Origin: Nemopilema nomurai
Taxonomy: Eukaryota > Cnidaria > Scyphozoa > Rhizostomeae > Rhizostomatidae
Direction of reading: 5' to 3'
Length of the DNA stretch: 64,000 nt
NCBI GenBank assembly: GCA_003864495.1
Contig: ML133408.1
Span: forward strand, 1,619,006 to 1,683,005
How positions within the stretch are numbered: the stretch's first letter is position 1; every line of letters starts with the position of its first letter. Under the pieces are notes generated by a model, which worked only from the letters and a program-made list of their open reading frames with translations, was not told where the DNA came from and searched no databases. Of the stretch, positions 1 to 11,310 are shown piece by piece. Position numbers and translations under genes: made by a program.

Positions 1-609
1 ATTCAATAAAATGCTCAAGGAACAACTCGTTTCATCAGAACCTTGTCAATTCATTTTTCGCTAACGCTGAAGCGATCCAAAAATGACTTTTACTTGTCTT
101 TTCAGGCCCTGCAGAAAAGCTATTCGGAGAGTCTTTTTACATTTTAATGAAAAAAGCGTTGAATGATACTGGAATTCTCTGCGTACAAGGTTGCGGTTAT
201 TTCTTTGTTCTAGCTTTAGCCTTCTGCTTTTCCAATTCTTCTTCACCCTCTCCAATTGCGGTAACAGCATTGATGTTGAGACTGTAATAGTCCATCCACT
301 ATGCAGCTCATGTGCATTTGAATTACTAGTCTGCAATTAAAACCGCAACTGTTCCTAACTGGCACATGTGGCTTGTCTCTTTTAGGTGCATGCTTCTGGT
401 TAGATCTCCCACTTATAAAAGAAGTCCTTACATTCAGTCGGAAGCATTTCCCTGTAGTCTCGTATTCGCACACACTCGTTCCGACGTACACGTCAGGGGT
501 GATAGGATTCTTCCTCTGCAGCAATGACCCGGTAAGCTTCTTTTAGCATTCCTGGGCAGCAGACTGTTCGTGCACTGGTGTTTCTTCGTCTGCAAAGAAC
601 GATTGCCTT

Positions 610-1170
610 AAGCCTGAAAAACACGATCAGTTTTTAACTGACAGTTTTCAGTTTTCAGTCAAAAACTGATCGTGTATTTAGCAAAAACTGATGCTTTAAT
701 GACCTTCAGTTTTTGACTGAAGCAATTGAACACGTCCAACTTCGTCAGTTTTTAACTGATGGGATTTTCTATTCATTGATGTAGAGTCCATTGTTTAAAG
801 CTGCCGCCCCTATAATGCCCTTTAATAACTTTTTTAGAGGAGCGTGGATAAGTGCGATTTAAAGATGACGAAGTTGTCAATACAGATCAAATCATAGAAG
901 CGTGGAAGCCTACTCAGCCATGGCTTTACCCAAACAGACCTTGTTTTCTTTTTTCTATATTTTCGCCTTTTTTGACGACCAGAGCCGCAGTCAGAAGAAC
1001 TGCAGTTGTTTCTTGATCAAGCTTCATTGTAAAAAAGAGCCGATCTAACCAAAATAAGAACTCATTCCAAGACTAAAGAAAACTGATCGTTTATGGAGGA
1101 CATCGGTTTTTGAAAAACTGAAGACTGTCAGTCAAAAAACTGATAAAAACTGATCGTGTATTTCAGGCTT
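610..1170. mobile_element. MITE-like non-autonomous DNA element
   Basis: The ends are imperfect inverted repeats: the left end runs AAGCCTGAAAAACACGATCA and then GTTTTT, and the right end read on the minus strand is AAGCCTGAAATACACGATCA followed by GTTTTT. About 26 bp match with one mismatch. The interior is built from further short copies of a TCAGTTTTTGACTGA-type palindrome, for example around 640-680, 708-722 and 1120-1145. There is no coding capacity. No clear target-site duplication is visible, so the superfamily cannot be assigned. Confidence 0.6.
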
Positions 1171-1474
1171 TGAACAGGAAAAAGAGAATTAGTTCATGCG
1201 CACTCTGTGTTTGTCTGTGTATTACGTCCAATATGCCTGATTTAACGCCCCTCAAAGAGTGCATTTTTGAGCTTGCACTTTTGCCTGAAAAAGACTTGGT
1301 TCGCATAGGCTCTGCTCATATTACTCAAGTCATTGATACTTTTCACAACGTATTGCTCTGTAAACAGGTTATTGTTATGTTTGAAGTGATGCAAACTTCC
1401 ATTTCCATCGCACAGTGGCATCTCCACTCTGGTAAACGGCAAAAAATTATTCGTAGTGATTTTAAGTCTCAGAG

Positions 1475-1665
1475 TTTTCTGACGAGTTTTCTGACGAGTT
1501 TTCTGACGAGTTTTCTGACGAGTTTTCTGACGAGTTTTCTGACGAGTTTTCTGACGAGTTTTCTGACGAGCTTTCTGACGAGTTTTCTGACGAGTTTTCT
1601 GACGAGCTTTCTGACGAGTTTTCTGACGAGTTTTCTGACGAGTTTTCTGACGAGTTTTCTGATTT
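1475..1665. repeat. 12-bp minisatellite, about 15 copies
   Basis: The unit is TTTTCTGACGAG, repeated without spacers from 1475 to 1654 plus a partial copy. Two units (near 1571 and 1607) carry a T-to-C change in the first base. Because the unit is a multiple of three it stays open in several frames on both strands; these frames are not evidence of a gene. Confidence 0.9.
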
Positions 1666-2948
1666 TGTCTTTCGATTCGTTCACAGGAGACAAATTTCAA
1701 AAACCCTCGTCGTTCTTTGTCAAAAGAAGATAGATTGAAAATGAATTTGAAATATTACAATGAAGATGTCCACAAAGCCTCCTTCGTGTTTCCAAACTAC
1801 GTAGCAAAGGTTTGCACAACATTTAAAGTTGCATTTTGGACTCCCTCTGTATCTGTGGTGTTTCTTTTTTTGGCGTGACTTTCTTGGCAATGTTTAAATT
1901 TTCTCCACCAACTGGTTTTAGAAATATGCTCTCCTCTCAAATATATTTGATACGAATTTGATATGAATAGTGTGTTTGGTATGTAATTTCAAGGACTGTG
2001 TTTGTATGTCGAGGCGGAGCCTACTTTCTAACTGAGCTGGAGAAGTATCTTGCGTTCGCGTCGTACCGGCCTGTTACGGTCGGCTGCGTTTGATGAACGG
2101 TCTTATTCTCACCGTGGGTGCGTTTGCATCAATGCGTGTGTTTGTGTCTGCGTAGGTACGTAACCAGGCTGTTCTTATTTGTCGTTCAACTGATGTTGTC
2201 AGTGATTTAGGCCCCCGTTAGTTGGATATTCCAACAGTCGGTTCTGCTAGTCTCAAAATGTGAGCCTCAAATGTGAGTTTCCGCGAAGTGCTCATTCTCT
2301 TCTTACAGAATAGGTACAGAGCACCGGCAATTGTTTGGGCGAAGGCCACCGGCCCATGTGCAAAGAACGAAGTGTACACCCGTGTGTACCAGTAACCGCC
2401 AACAAGCTATGGCCTCCTTTCTCTCTGCTTTTGCTCATCTTGGAAACGAGACTTCATGCCAGTTGTTTGCGCTTTCATGAGTGTTTTCTTTTGCCGTAGG
2501 AACTGGGCTTGTGCTCAAACCAAGAACAACATTGCAAGTGATGAATCACATTTGGAATAGACGTATAACGTCGCTGCATTTGTTTTTATTTTGCAAATGA
2601 ATATACCCGCCTGTTTTCAGCTTTGTGTTTTTGTCTTGTATCCTGTGAGTTTCATGTCGGCTAGGTGGCAGCTGTTTCCACCTTTCACATTAGTCATTTT
2701 ATCATATTAGGCCAATGGCCTGCCTGCCAATCCTTCCGTAGGGATGATCCAAGTCTACGATCCAAGATCCAAGTCGTACTGCCAAATTCAATGTGAAAAC
2801 GAAACCGTTCATTTGGTGAACACTTTACAACATAGCAGAGCAAACAGAGAATTCAAAGGCAAATAGGCAGTAGCTGATTGCGAGTTGCGTTGATTGGGAA
2901 TCTTATCAGCCTATCGCAGGCGTAACCGAGCTTTTAACAACTCCCTGC
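1666..2948. other. Intergenic, no feature recognised
   Basis: There is no open frame with protein-like composition, and no RNA gene or repeat array. Only short simple motifs are present. Confidence 0.5.
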
Positions 2949-3758
2949 TCAAGACAAACCCAGATATCGCCTCTTTCTGTTCAACCGCGAGTATTTCCTG
3001 TTGAATTTTTGAAGGGCGTATTTAGCGTCAAAATACCTGCTTCTAATTTCTTCAAGTGCTGCCTCCAGTATTCGAATTCTCTCGTTCATCGTGAACAAGG
3101 GACTCTTGAAGTCCAAATAGTATTTCCCATTTGCGCTCTCTGCAATCTCCCAGTCCTTTTTAATTTGCTTTCCGTCGTTAATACCTTTTTCTTCTGCATT
3201 CAATTTCTCTTTCGCCTGTCCATCTATACAGTTCATGTCTCCTTCTGACTGCTCTCTCTGCTCGTTTCTGCTATTCTGTTCGCTTAACTTTGCCGCGCAC
3301 AAGTGGAGTTCACACAACCCGCGGCCATTGGGCCTACAAGATTCCAAAAACTCGCAGTTGCCAGGCTGTGAGCCCTTCCTTCGCCTCTCAGTTCCACATC
3401 GTTTGTCCATCTGTACAATCATGTTAGTATCTCCATTCTCGAAGCCGTGAGTCTTTTCAAGATCCAAGCCCATCGTCGTAGTTTTAAGTTGGCAGACTGC
3501 ACTGCCCTTACACGACGCACGCTCCTCGCTATGTCGAATTTTCAGGCCTAGGCAATGGTGCTGCTCTGAATTATATGCGCTGGCCATTCCTCCGCAATTT
3601 CGGTTTTCATGCTGCTGTACAGCAGAAACAAGGATTGAAAGTTTGTCCATTCTGAAGAACTGACGTGCATTCGTCGATTTGTAGTAGAACCAGGCAACGA
3701 GTGGCCTGCCATTGATCAACTGTTCTGGTTCCGTGACCACCAGACCTGTTCTGTTCAT
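2949..3758 (-). CDS. Unknown 269-aa protein with basic C-terminal coiled coil
   Basis: This is an open frame from an ATG at 3758 to a TGA at 2949. An in-frame TGA lies 9 nt upstream of the ATG, so if the frame is unspliced this ATG is the start. The middle is rich in Cys, Glu, Lys and Asn. The last ~60 residues look most protein-like: a hydrophobic, charged segment (starting near DFKSPLFTMNERIRILEAAL) with heptad-like spacing, ending in a strongly basic stretch, FNRKYSRLNRKRR. Such endings occur in nuclear or chromatin-associated proteins, but I cannot name a family. The frame could also be one exon of a longer gene. No recognised domain, signal peptide or membrane segment is visible. Existence is moderately likely; function is unknown. 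Confidence 0.45.
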   Translation of the reverse strand: MNRTGLVVTEPEQLINGRPLVAWFYYKSTNARQFFRMDKLSILVSAVQQHENRNCGGMASAYNSEQHHCLGLKIRHSEERASCKGSAVCQLKTTTMGLDLEKTHGFENGDTNMIVQMDKRCGTERRRKGSQPGNCEFLESCRPNGRGLCELHLCAAKLSEQNSRNEQREQSEGDMNCIDGQAKEKLNAEEKGINDGKQIKKDWEIAESANGKYYLDFKSPLFTMNERIRILEAALEEIRSRYFDAKYALQKFNRKYSRLNRKRRYLGLS

Positions 3759-4282
3759 AAGCAGTCATTCATCCACCAACATGGTTTCTCAAGCATTGCA
3801 AATGCATTCCACTGCAACGTCGGTTCAAATGATTTAGGCCTTGTTTCCTCACAAAAGATGTCAGCCCGGTTGACTTTTCGTTTTAGAACCGGAAAATTCT
3901 TTCAATATTCTACGCACATGCTACGCTGCCTAGAAGCCTGGCATTACAGTTCTGTGTGCGCGATAACTTGGGTTGCGATGGTATAATGCGAGTTTTCGTT
4001 TGATTTACTTGAGCTAAATTCTGAGTTAGCTTGAACGTAAGAAAGTGCTTATTGTTTTATTGACAATTTTCTTCTATTAACAAGAGGCTTAATTCCAGTC
4101 TCTTTTGGTTCCAGTCTCTTTTGCAGTCTTTATTCGAAGTCTTTTCGCAGTCTTTTTCCAAATCTTTATCCAAACTTGAGCATTTCCATCCCCCGTGGGC
4201 GAGAAAAGTGGCTTGTATTATGTGAATCTTCCGGTACAAACAATGATTCTTATAGCAACTTTGTTCTATGGAGGACGGCCAG

Positions 4283-4523
4283 TGAATTAAACGACGTAAA
4301 TGCGTGTATAAAATGTCCTTTCGATATGAAATCTTCGACTGCATGCGGCAAACAGCATATGGACGTGACCTTTCACGCGCGTTACCCAGAGAACCCCGAC
4401 ACCAGATACATCCCAAACATGTATCTGAAAGTGACTAAAAGGAGACGGAGGCGAAGAGATCTTTCTCAAGAGCATCGACCCTTACAGAATGCATGCGATT
4501 CATGCAGCTGCAAATTAGACTGA
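4283..4523 (+). CDS. Probable terminal exon of a Cys-rich protein (partial)
   Basis: A plausible acceptor, ACGGCCAG, ends at 4282. The frame then reads ELNDVNACIKCPFDMK, continues through DTRYIPNMYLKVTK, a run of six arginines, and a Cys-rich end, ACDSCSCKLD, before TGA at 4523. An AATAAA follows at 4599-4604, which fits a last exon. The mix of paired cysteines and a poly-basic stretch suggests a secreted or matrix-binding C-terminus, but the family is not recognised and no upstream exon of the same gene could be identified. It could be chance; the polyadenylation signal and protein-like composition are the only support. Confidence 0.35.
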
Positions 4524-4598
4524 CTGACCTTCGGGAGTGAGTGTCTCGCTCGACTCTCGCCAATCTACCTCTCACTAATTCTAGATGTACACGCCCAA

Positions 4599-4604
4599 AA
4601 TAAA
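4599..4604 (+). promoter_or_regulatory. AATAAA polyadenylation signal
   Basis: Canonical hexamer 75 bp after the TGA of the putative terminal exon at 4283-4523. In AT-rich DNA this hexamer is common, so it is only supporting evidence. Confidence 0.35.
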
Positions 4605-6457
4605 ACACAAGCAATAACCAATTAAAATACTACATAGTTACGCCTTTATATAATAATAGTGAAAACAAACGATATTACCCCTAAGATTAATTATAAAATC
4701 AGATCAATGATACCCAATATCCCTAGAGAATAGCTAGGTGCAATAACAAAATGAATCATAAACACTCGAATATACGAAAGGGGTGATAATTTGCTAAGGT
4801 CCAAAACAAAGAAACAAACAATGTCCAAACTAGCACTTTTACATGATCGTCGCTTCCTTTTTTCAGATTCAAAATCCATCGAAAAACCAGACTCCCTTTT
4901 CCCTTCGAAGTTCCGCTGGACAAAAACGCATTGCTTTAAGTACGGATGTTTTGCCTGATTCGCTGTGTTTCGGATTCTCTTTTTTAAGGCCTTTTTCGTT
5001 GTTTGTGATCTATCACAGAACAAATTCCACCTCCACTCTCACAGACATGAACAGCTTGCGACAGAAAGAAACCATCTGGTTGTTTTTCAGTTCAAACATC
5101 CGACGTCAGCAAAATTTATCATGGCTTTTTCAGCCAGGCTTTTTTACGTCTTCGCAATCGTTTGCATTTTTCTTCCATTTACTTTAACTAGTTTCGTGTT
5201 TTCGCACTCTCCGGATTTCTTCGTTCATAAAATCGTTGAATGTGAATTGAGCTTAACAGTTCAGTCTTAAACTACTACTTCAGTTGGCTCAAGCTCGTGT
5301 GTATCTAATTTTGTGTGTGTATCCAATGATTTTCCCTCTGCATCCAATGATTTTCCCTCTGCATCCAATGATTTTCCCTCTGCATCCAATGATTTTCCCT
5401 CTGCATCCAATGATTTTCCCTCTGCATCCAATGATTTTCCCTCTGCATCCAATGATTTTCCCTCTGCATCCATTGCTTTTTTGGGTATCCAATGCTATTT
5501 TCCTTCGAGTATCCAATGGTTGATTATTCGAGAGAACTTTAATCGACTGTGGGCAAAAAGTAGCTGCGATACGTTGGCGCTCATTTGAATGGGAATGCGT
5601 ACTGATTAATATTTAGCGGCCGCTGCTCCTTTCCGATTCCTTGTGGCACTTTTCCCACGCTCCCCTCTATTAACCAGCGCTCTCTTTATCTGTGATTACT
5701 GTTCTATCTTCAAGTGGTCATCATCTCCCGCGCTATTTATTCCGCGAAATAGCTCGTTTTGGTTTTGACCTGACAGCATAACCCCTCTCACCACCCTCTA
5801 GCAATCAGCCAAATTCGGCCTCTCCTATGGCTACACAACCTGTTGTTTGAAGAAATTGACCTTTAATGGGTGCACCACAAATTACTTTGTTATCTTTTAA
5901 CTATTGCGACATTAAATTTGCTTTTAAAAAGAGTTTCTGGGAGAAGACATTGTTTGCTAGGAAATTTTCCCTTCGCGTTTTTTGTGAAAATATCCATATG
6001 CTCTATCTGAAATTTGAATATTAATCAATGGCAATACGTTGAATTTTTAATGGCCAGTGTCTTTAAGAGTCTTCGATCTTGGCCCAGCAAGTCACTCGGG
6101 AACTGAACATTGTCGCAGCTAAGGCTATGGAAGACCTCAGGAACGATATGTAAAGCACGAGTTTTGCTTAGGGAAATCGAAACCGAAGCATGACTTATCG
6201 ATCCATTGGCTAGCCGATCTGACAAGACTCTTGTTAGAAAAACGTTGCCTAAACTACTACCACGGCTGGAGAAAGGTGTTTCACATTCCGTATGGTTTAT
6301 CTGGGAGCACGAATTAAAAGAGTATATAAAGCAATGCCATGAAAAACTTTGTTTGGCTACATTGTTACGATTGTTATTTTGGCAAGCTAAAGATTCGGTT
6401 TTAAACACCATTCATAACGAATTGCACAGCACATGTTGAAGGCATCGACAAAAGGAA
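4605..6457. other. Intergenic stretch with one minisatellite
   Basis: Apart from the 21-bp array at 5321-5467 there is no recognisable gene. The open frames in 4690-5590 are low-complexity or repeat-derived. The stretch 6200-6457 immediately precedes the Mind bomb-like gene and should hold its promoter or 5' UTR, but no specific site can be named. Confidence 0.45.
5321..5467. repeat. 21-bp minisatellite, 7 identical copies
   Basis: The unit is ATCCAATGATTTTCCCTCTG followed by C, repeated head to tail seven times. Degenerate copies of the ATCCAATG core flank it (around 5488 and 5511). The copies are essentially identical, implying recent expansion. Open frames on both strands through it are a consequence of the 21-bp period. 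Confidence 0.92.
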
Positions 6458-9400
6458 ATGATTGCAGAGCGAGGCCTTAGAGTGGTAAGAGGGGAAGCAT
6501 GGAGCCATAGCGATCAAGATGGAGGAGAGGGGAGCCTAGGCACTGTTGTTCATGTCAGAAACGATGTTTACAAGTCGACCGTGTCCGTCGTTTGGGACTG
6601 CGGCCTCAAAGGTTGCTACGACGTCGACAACGCAACGCCGGGAGTGGTCGTGGCCCATGACGCAAAGCAGAGCGGTGAGCCGTCACTCTTAGATGCACCC
6701 TTGTCATTCTTTGTTGCATTGTATTGGTAAAAGTTTTTGGAAAAACGCTCAATGACATACCTTCCTTGTTTGAGGGAGGATCTTGGTCATTCTCTAGACG
6801 CATTCACAAAGAAAATGTCCTTCAGGACAGAATGAAATGATCACAAACAATAAGTAGAGCAGTAGTTTTGTTGGGACGCCGCCTATTCCCATTAGGCTTT
6901 TAACATTTGGGAGCAACCGACGGTCCCCTTTTGTGCAACGGCGAAGTTGTTTATAGCATTTTTCATCATTCCAAACTTCGACACTGCAACTTTCGACAAT
7001 TATGCCAATTTAATGTTAATGCGGATCAACCGTCGACTAACCCTATAGATGTTCTGCAATTATAGATTACATCGAATCACGCGTCGGTTTTGTGATGTTG
7101 TGATTCGTGCCTTGATTCCAGGCGAGATGCACAGGTGCGTGTGCTCCGAATGCAAAGATGTAATCGTCGGCATTGTGTGGAATTGCCTCATGTGCACGCC
7201 CGTTTGCCTCTGTTTCACTTGCTACATGGACGACAAACACAGCTTGCAGCACCCGTTTAGAAGAAAAGCTGGCTGTCAAGGCAATTGGTAATCGCTCTTT
7301 TTTTATTTCTTTTCTTTGATTTCTGTTCTAAATTTGCATCAACTAAACCTTTTTTAATTGCACAGTTCAATTTGTGAAATCTGTCAGTATTAGTGCTAAA
7401 AAGGGTACCAGCCTGCAAATAATTGATTAGAAATACACACTGCAAAGAGATGTTTGATAGAGATCGGCTTTAGGTTAAAAAGTTGATTTGGGTTTTAGGG
7501 TCAATCTCCCAGAGAGAAAGAATTCGGCGAAAGTCGTGTCAAAGGGCCTATTTCCCGGGGCCACGGTGGAGCGTACTTCTACCCTGCGCCAAACCGTTCT
7601 GCGCAGCACCTTCCAATCCCTGGATGACAACTTCGGGAGAATAATCAACTATGAAAGCTGCGTGGGCAATTCATTCAGTGCTGTATGCGTGGTTTGGAAT
7701 CAGAGCCTCAAGAAAGCGGTCTATCAGCTCGGCAGGGACGGCAAGGTGTTCCCCTTTTCTTTGCTTATCAACTAGCCCGTGCTTATAGGGAAAGAAATCT
7801 GCCTGTTCTTCTACAGTGATAAAAAAATTTGCGATTCTATCATCTCTTGTAGAAATTATCGTTAACTTTTCTGCAGTCAATGATTTTGTTTTCTTGAAAT
7901 TCTTTGAAAAACTTCTAACAGTTCCCCTCAATCTACGAGAGATCCTTTTTACTGCCTTCATAAGACTAAGCTCTTTCGTCATTGTGATGCACTTTTGCAA
8001 TGCACTCACAAACATTGTTACTTTGACATCAGTTCTTCTGTCAGTCTGACATCACACTAGAGTTCAATATGAATATGAGGTTCAATATGAATGTGGGATT
8101 TGTTTATTGTGCCGCCCAGGTGGAACTACGGTGTACAGTAGCGGGCTACGGCCCTGCCTTCTACCGGACCCACCTGCCGGAGCTGGTGAAGTCGTCCGGA
8201 ATGCCTGTGCGCACGCGCGGCTACACAACAAGTCAGATCCCGCTGCATTGCGGTTTGCAGTACAGCTCACTGCAGGCTAGTCCGAGCTGCTACGTCAAGA
8301 CGGAGGATGCTGCCCTGCAAGGGGCCAGAGTCCAAGGGCCTGCGCAGGCCATGGCAGGGAGAATGACTGGAAATCATAGATACACAAAGTCATCAACCGT
8401 CGACACGAAGTCGTTTAAAGCTGCGGGCGAGATCAGCAGAGACGCCATTGAAGAATTTGCGAACATAATGGCGTCACAGGATGAAGTGATGAACACGATA
8501 CAAGATGCCTGGCGGACACCTTCAAAGCAACTCTGCGCAGGAGATGATCGCAGTGGCAATCAATCGTCGTACTCACCGGCCGACAGCGTCACGAACGTGG
8601 AAGGAAGCGATGACGCAGAACAGGGGAACAAGAAGCGTTGCTTCAACGCCCCTTGTGAAGAGCGGGAATTTGAAACGAGCGGATCATCAACACGCCATTA
8701 TGGTTTTGCCATCGGAGATTCACTGGCACCTGAAATCCCAAACAAGGCTCTTTGCAACACTTCGCGATTTTCCTCAGATCAGGTGCTGTATTCATAGCTT
8801 TCTGATAAGACGGCAGCTCCGAAACTCGTACTGTAAAAGAGAGTTGCTTAAAGCAAAGTTAACGTTTTGGGGATGCTTCGATGATATCTCTCAAAATTGC
8901 GAGCTCCCTGTGTTAGTCGATTTAGCTAGCGAAGCGACCACCAATTGGGTTTGAGATTGGAACGTCAATCCAATTTATACTGGGCTGGTAACCTTTTGTT
9001 GCTCTTTATCAGGGTCCTGTCGAATGCAGCATGGAGCATTTAAGGTGGAAAATAGAGCACTCCGATTGATCAAGCCTGTGTGTGTATCTCGCCTATGTGG
9101 GAGTTTCCCTTAGGCTGTTCACTTCGCATCACCGATAATCAATGGCCTCTTAGACCAATCGCACTCTCTAGAAATATTGTTGTGAAAATCGCAAATTTTT
9201 CCATGCAAGCCGTTTCTACGGTGAATATGCAAGTAATCATTGAAAATGTTAATTCACAATATTCAAATGTCAATCACACTCGAATCAGTTCACGCATGGC
9301 ATGATGCTTATGATGAACTGTCGTTGACGCATCGCTTGCTTGCCAAAATTTCAGGTGAGTCAGCAGTTTGACATCCAGAAAGCCTGCCGATCGACGCACC

Positions 9401-11310
9401 AAGACGAAGCTCGCCAGGGGGGCTCCATGCAAGGCAAAGCAGACTTACCGAAGTTGACCAGTGCTCTTGGCACCACGGGAAAATCTGAAATGTTTGGAGG
9501 GAGGAACAGATTATGTTTCAATGACACTAACCGCCGAGGTTGTGCAAGGTAAGAAGACGCTCACCAACACACCCTGAGAAGTCTATTCAGATTCGTCCAT
9601 TGTCCATTTTAATTACATGTTCAGATTTCTCTTGTGTATTTACCGATAAACCACTGTTCCCACAGTTCCACCGGTGCTTGCAGTTTGTCTGGGAATTCTG
9701 ATGACAGTGGGCCGCAACGCCATGACGTCATACGCTGCTGTCTTTGTCGAGAGAATGAAAGTGACATCATATTTGAGCCTTGTGGCCATCTTCTTTCTTG
9801 CTCTGGTTGTGCGAAGTATTTTAAAAGGTGTTTTCTTTGCAAGGTAAATTTTTTTGACCTTGTTTCTCATCTTCTTTTCTGAATTGATGTTTGGCTTCCA
9901 ATTGTATTGTTTTCTTTCGAAGTGAATAAAGCTCTCTTCAAGATAGTCTCTACTGTTCCACAGAAGGATTCAAATATTTGCGAGATAGAGATTCATTTCA
10001 TAACGATGCGATCTTCGGTTTTCCCAGTTCTTCATATACACTCTTCATTCTGAGACCTCTGTTTCGAAGTTACCTCTGACGTGTTGGTGTTGTTCCCACC
10101 TGCAGGGTGTCATCTTGTCAACTGAAAGACGCAATACCACAGCCAGCTGCATTGTATGCCACCAAAGTGAAGCATGTGTCCTCTTCAAGCCCTGTATGCA
10201 CACGGTTTCCTGTGCGGGTCAGTGTTATCCAATCCACCCCCTGCGCTCCATCTGTTTACAGCTGTGACTAGTCCCTTTTTGATGGTGTTGTTGCTAGCCA
10301 ACCCGCCTAAAGTGAAGATTCCCCAATCGCATAAATGAAGCTTCCCCAATCGCATGAATGTTAGTGAATGTGTTGCGAATGTGAATCTGACAATGCTAGA
10401 GCTTTGCATCTTTTTTCCTTTCGATGAAGTTCCTTTCAAGCATACTGATAGCGATAAAGCGTTCTACTATGACTGATACTTTTATTTTTGTTTGAGACAA
10501 AGTAAATGAAGCTTGATTAAATGAACAGGTATCCTGACTGACTTCTACAAAGTGAAATCAGTTTCGTGCAAACTTGTTTTGCAGCTTGCTGCATTGACCT
10601 AAAATACTGTGTACAGTGCAAGAGAAGGATAACTGAAAAGATGGACACAGGTTTTGTATTCTGGGTTTTATATTGAACAACGTCTGGTCTTTCACGACAA
10701 AGTCATAAAATATATCATTAATCTTTTTATGTTATCTTCTAAGTTATGGCTTTGCTTATTTTCTTTATTGGCAGTTTAATTCCAATCAATACATAAAATC
10801 GACTTAGTCATAAACAACTTTAATAATATTCACCTTCAGATTTTGCCCAAATTGTTAAATTTTCGTTCCAAATGATAGAATCACCGTCCCAAATGATTGA
10901 ATCCTCGTATCAGTATTTTCTCGTGGTTCAGCTATGATTTAGGTTTATTTAGAGTTGAATACCCTATATTCTTTCTCTTTTGCTGTAATATCAATAAGTA
11001 TCTGCAACTGTACCACAGTTTTCATGCCGTACGGCCTACCTTTGATCTGTTTTTCTTTACAGTTGGAAATAGAATAGAGTCACCACAAAGTCAGTTACTG
11101 TCCTTCGAAAGTTTGCTGTCCTCTGTCGAGAAGTTGAGGTCCAAAGTCATGGCCCTTGAAGGCAGGTCAAAGTGTCTTCTCTGCACAGTCAATGACAAGA
11201 ATGTATTGTTTCAATGCGGACATGCGACCTGCGAGAGTTGCGGAGAAAGGCTTATCGTATGTCCAATTTGTCATGTCAAAATTGAAGTCAAAACCTTGCA
11301 TTCATTTTGA
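6458..11310 (+). CDS. Mind bomb-like E3 ubiquitin ligase lacking ankyrin repeats
   Basis: Nine exons join in phase to 696 aa: 6458-6674, 7122-7287, 7499-7745, 8120-8782, 9355-9548, 9666-9843, 10106-10217, 10585-10650, 11063-11310. Domain order is MIB/HERC2 (aa 1-72, core LRVVRGEAW..DQDGGEGSLG), ZZ zinc finger (about 73-125, Cys pairs CSEC, CLMC, CFTC, then HSLQHPF), a diverged second MIB/HERC2 (about 140-235, ending VELRC..AFYRTHLPEL), a ~285-residue linker without recognisable domain, RING1 (about 520-554), RING2 (570-610), a short coiled coil and RING3 (652-686, CGHATCESCGERLIVCPICH). This is the Mind bomb plan; family members ubiquitinate Notch ligands (Delta/Jagged) to trigger their endocytosis. 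Typical MIB1/2 are ~1000 aa with an ankyrin array between the MIB part and the RINGs. Here the genomic gaps between exons 4, 5 and 6 are too small and contain no ankyrin frame, so the ankyrin block is missing. The substrate role is therefore inferred only. Confidence 0.9.

Noticed and set aside
1170..1733. 187-codon frame with FLTS repeats
   Set aside because: Mostly the 12-bp minisatellite; no homology or splice support.
5267..5588. Repeat peptides on both strands
   Set aside because: Product of the 21-bp array, open in several frames at once.
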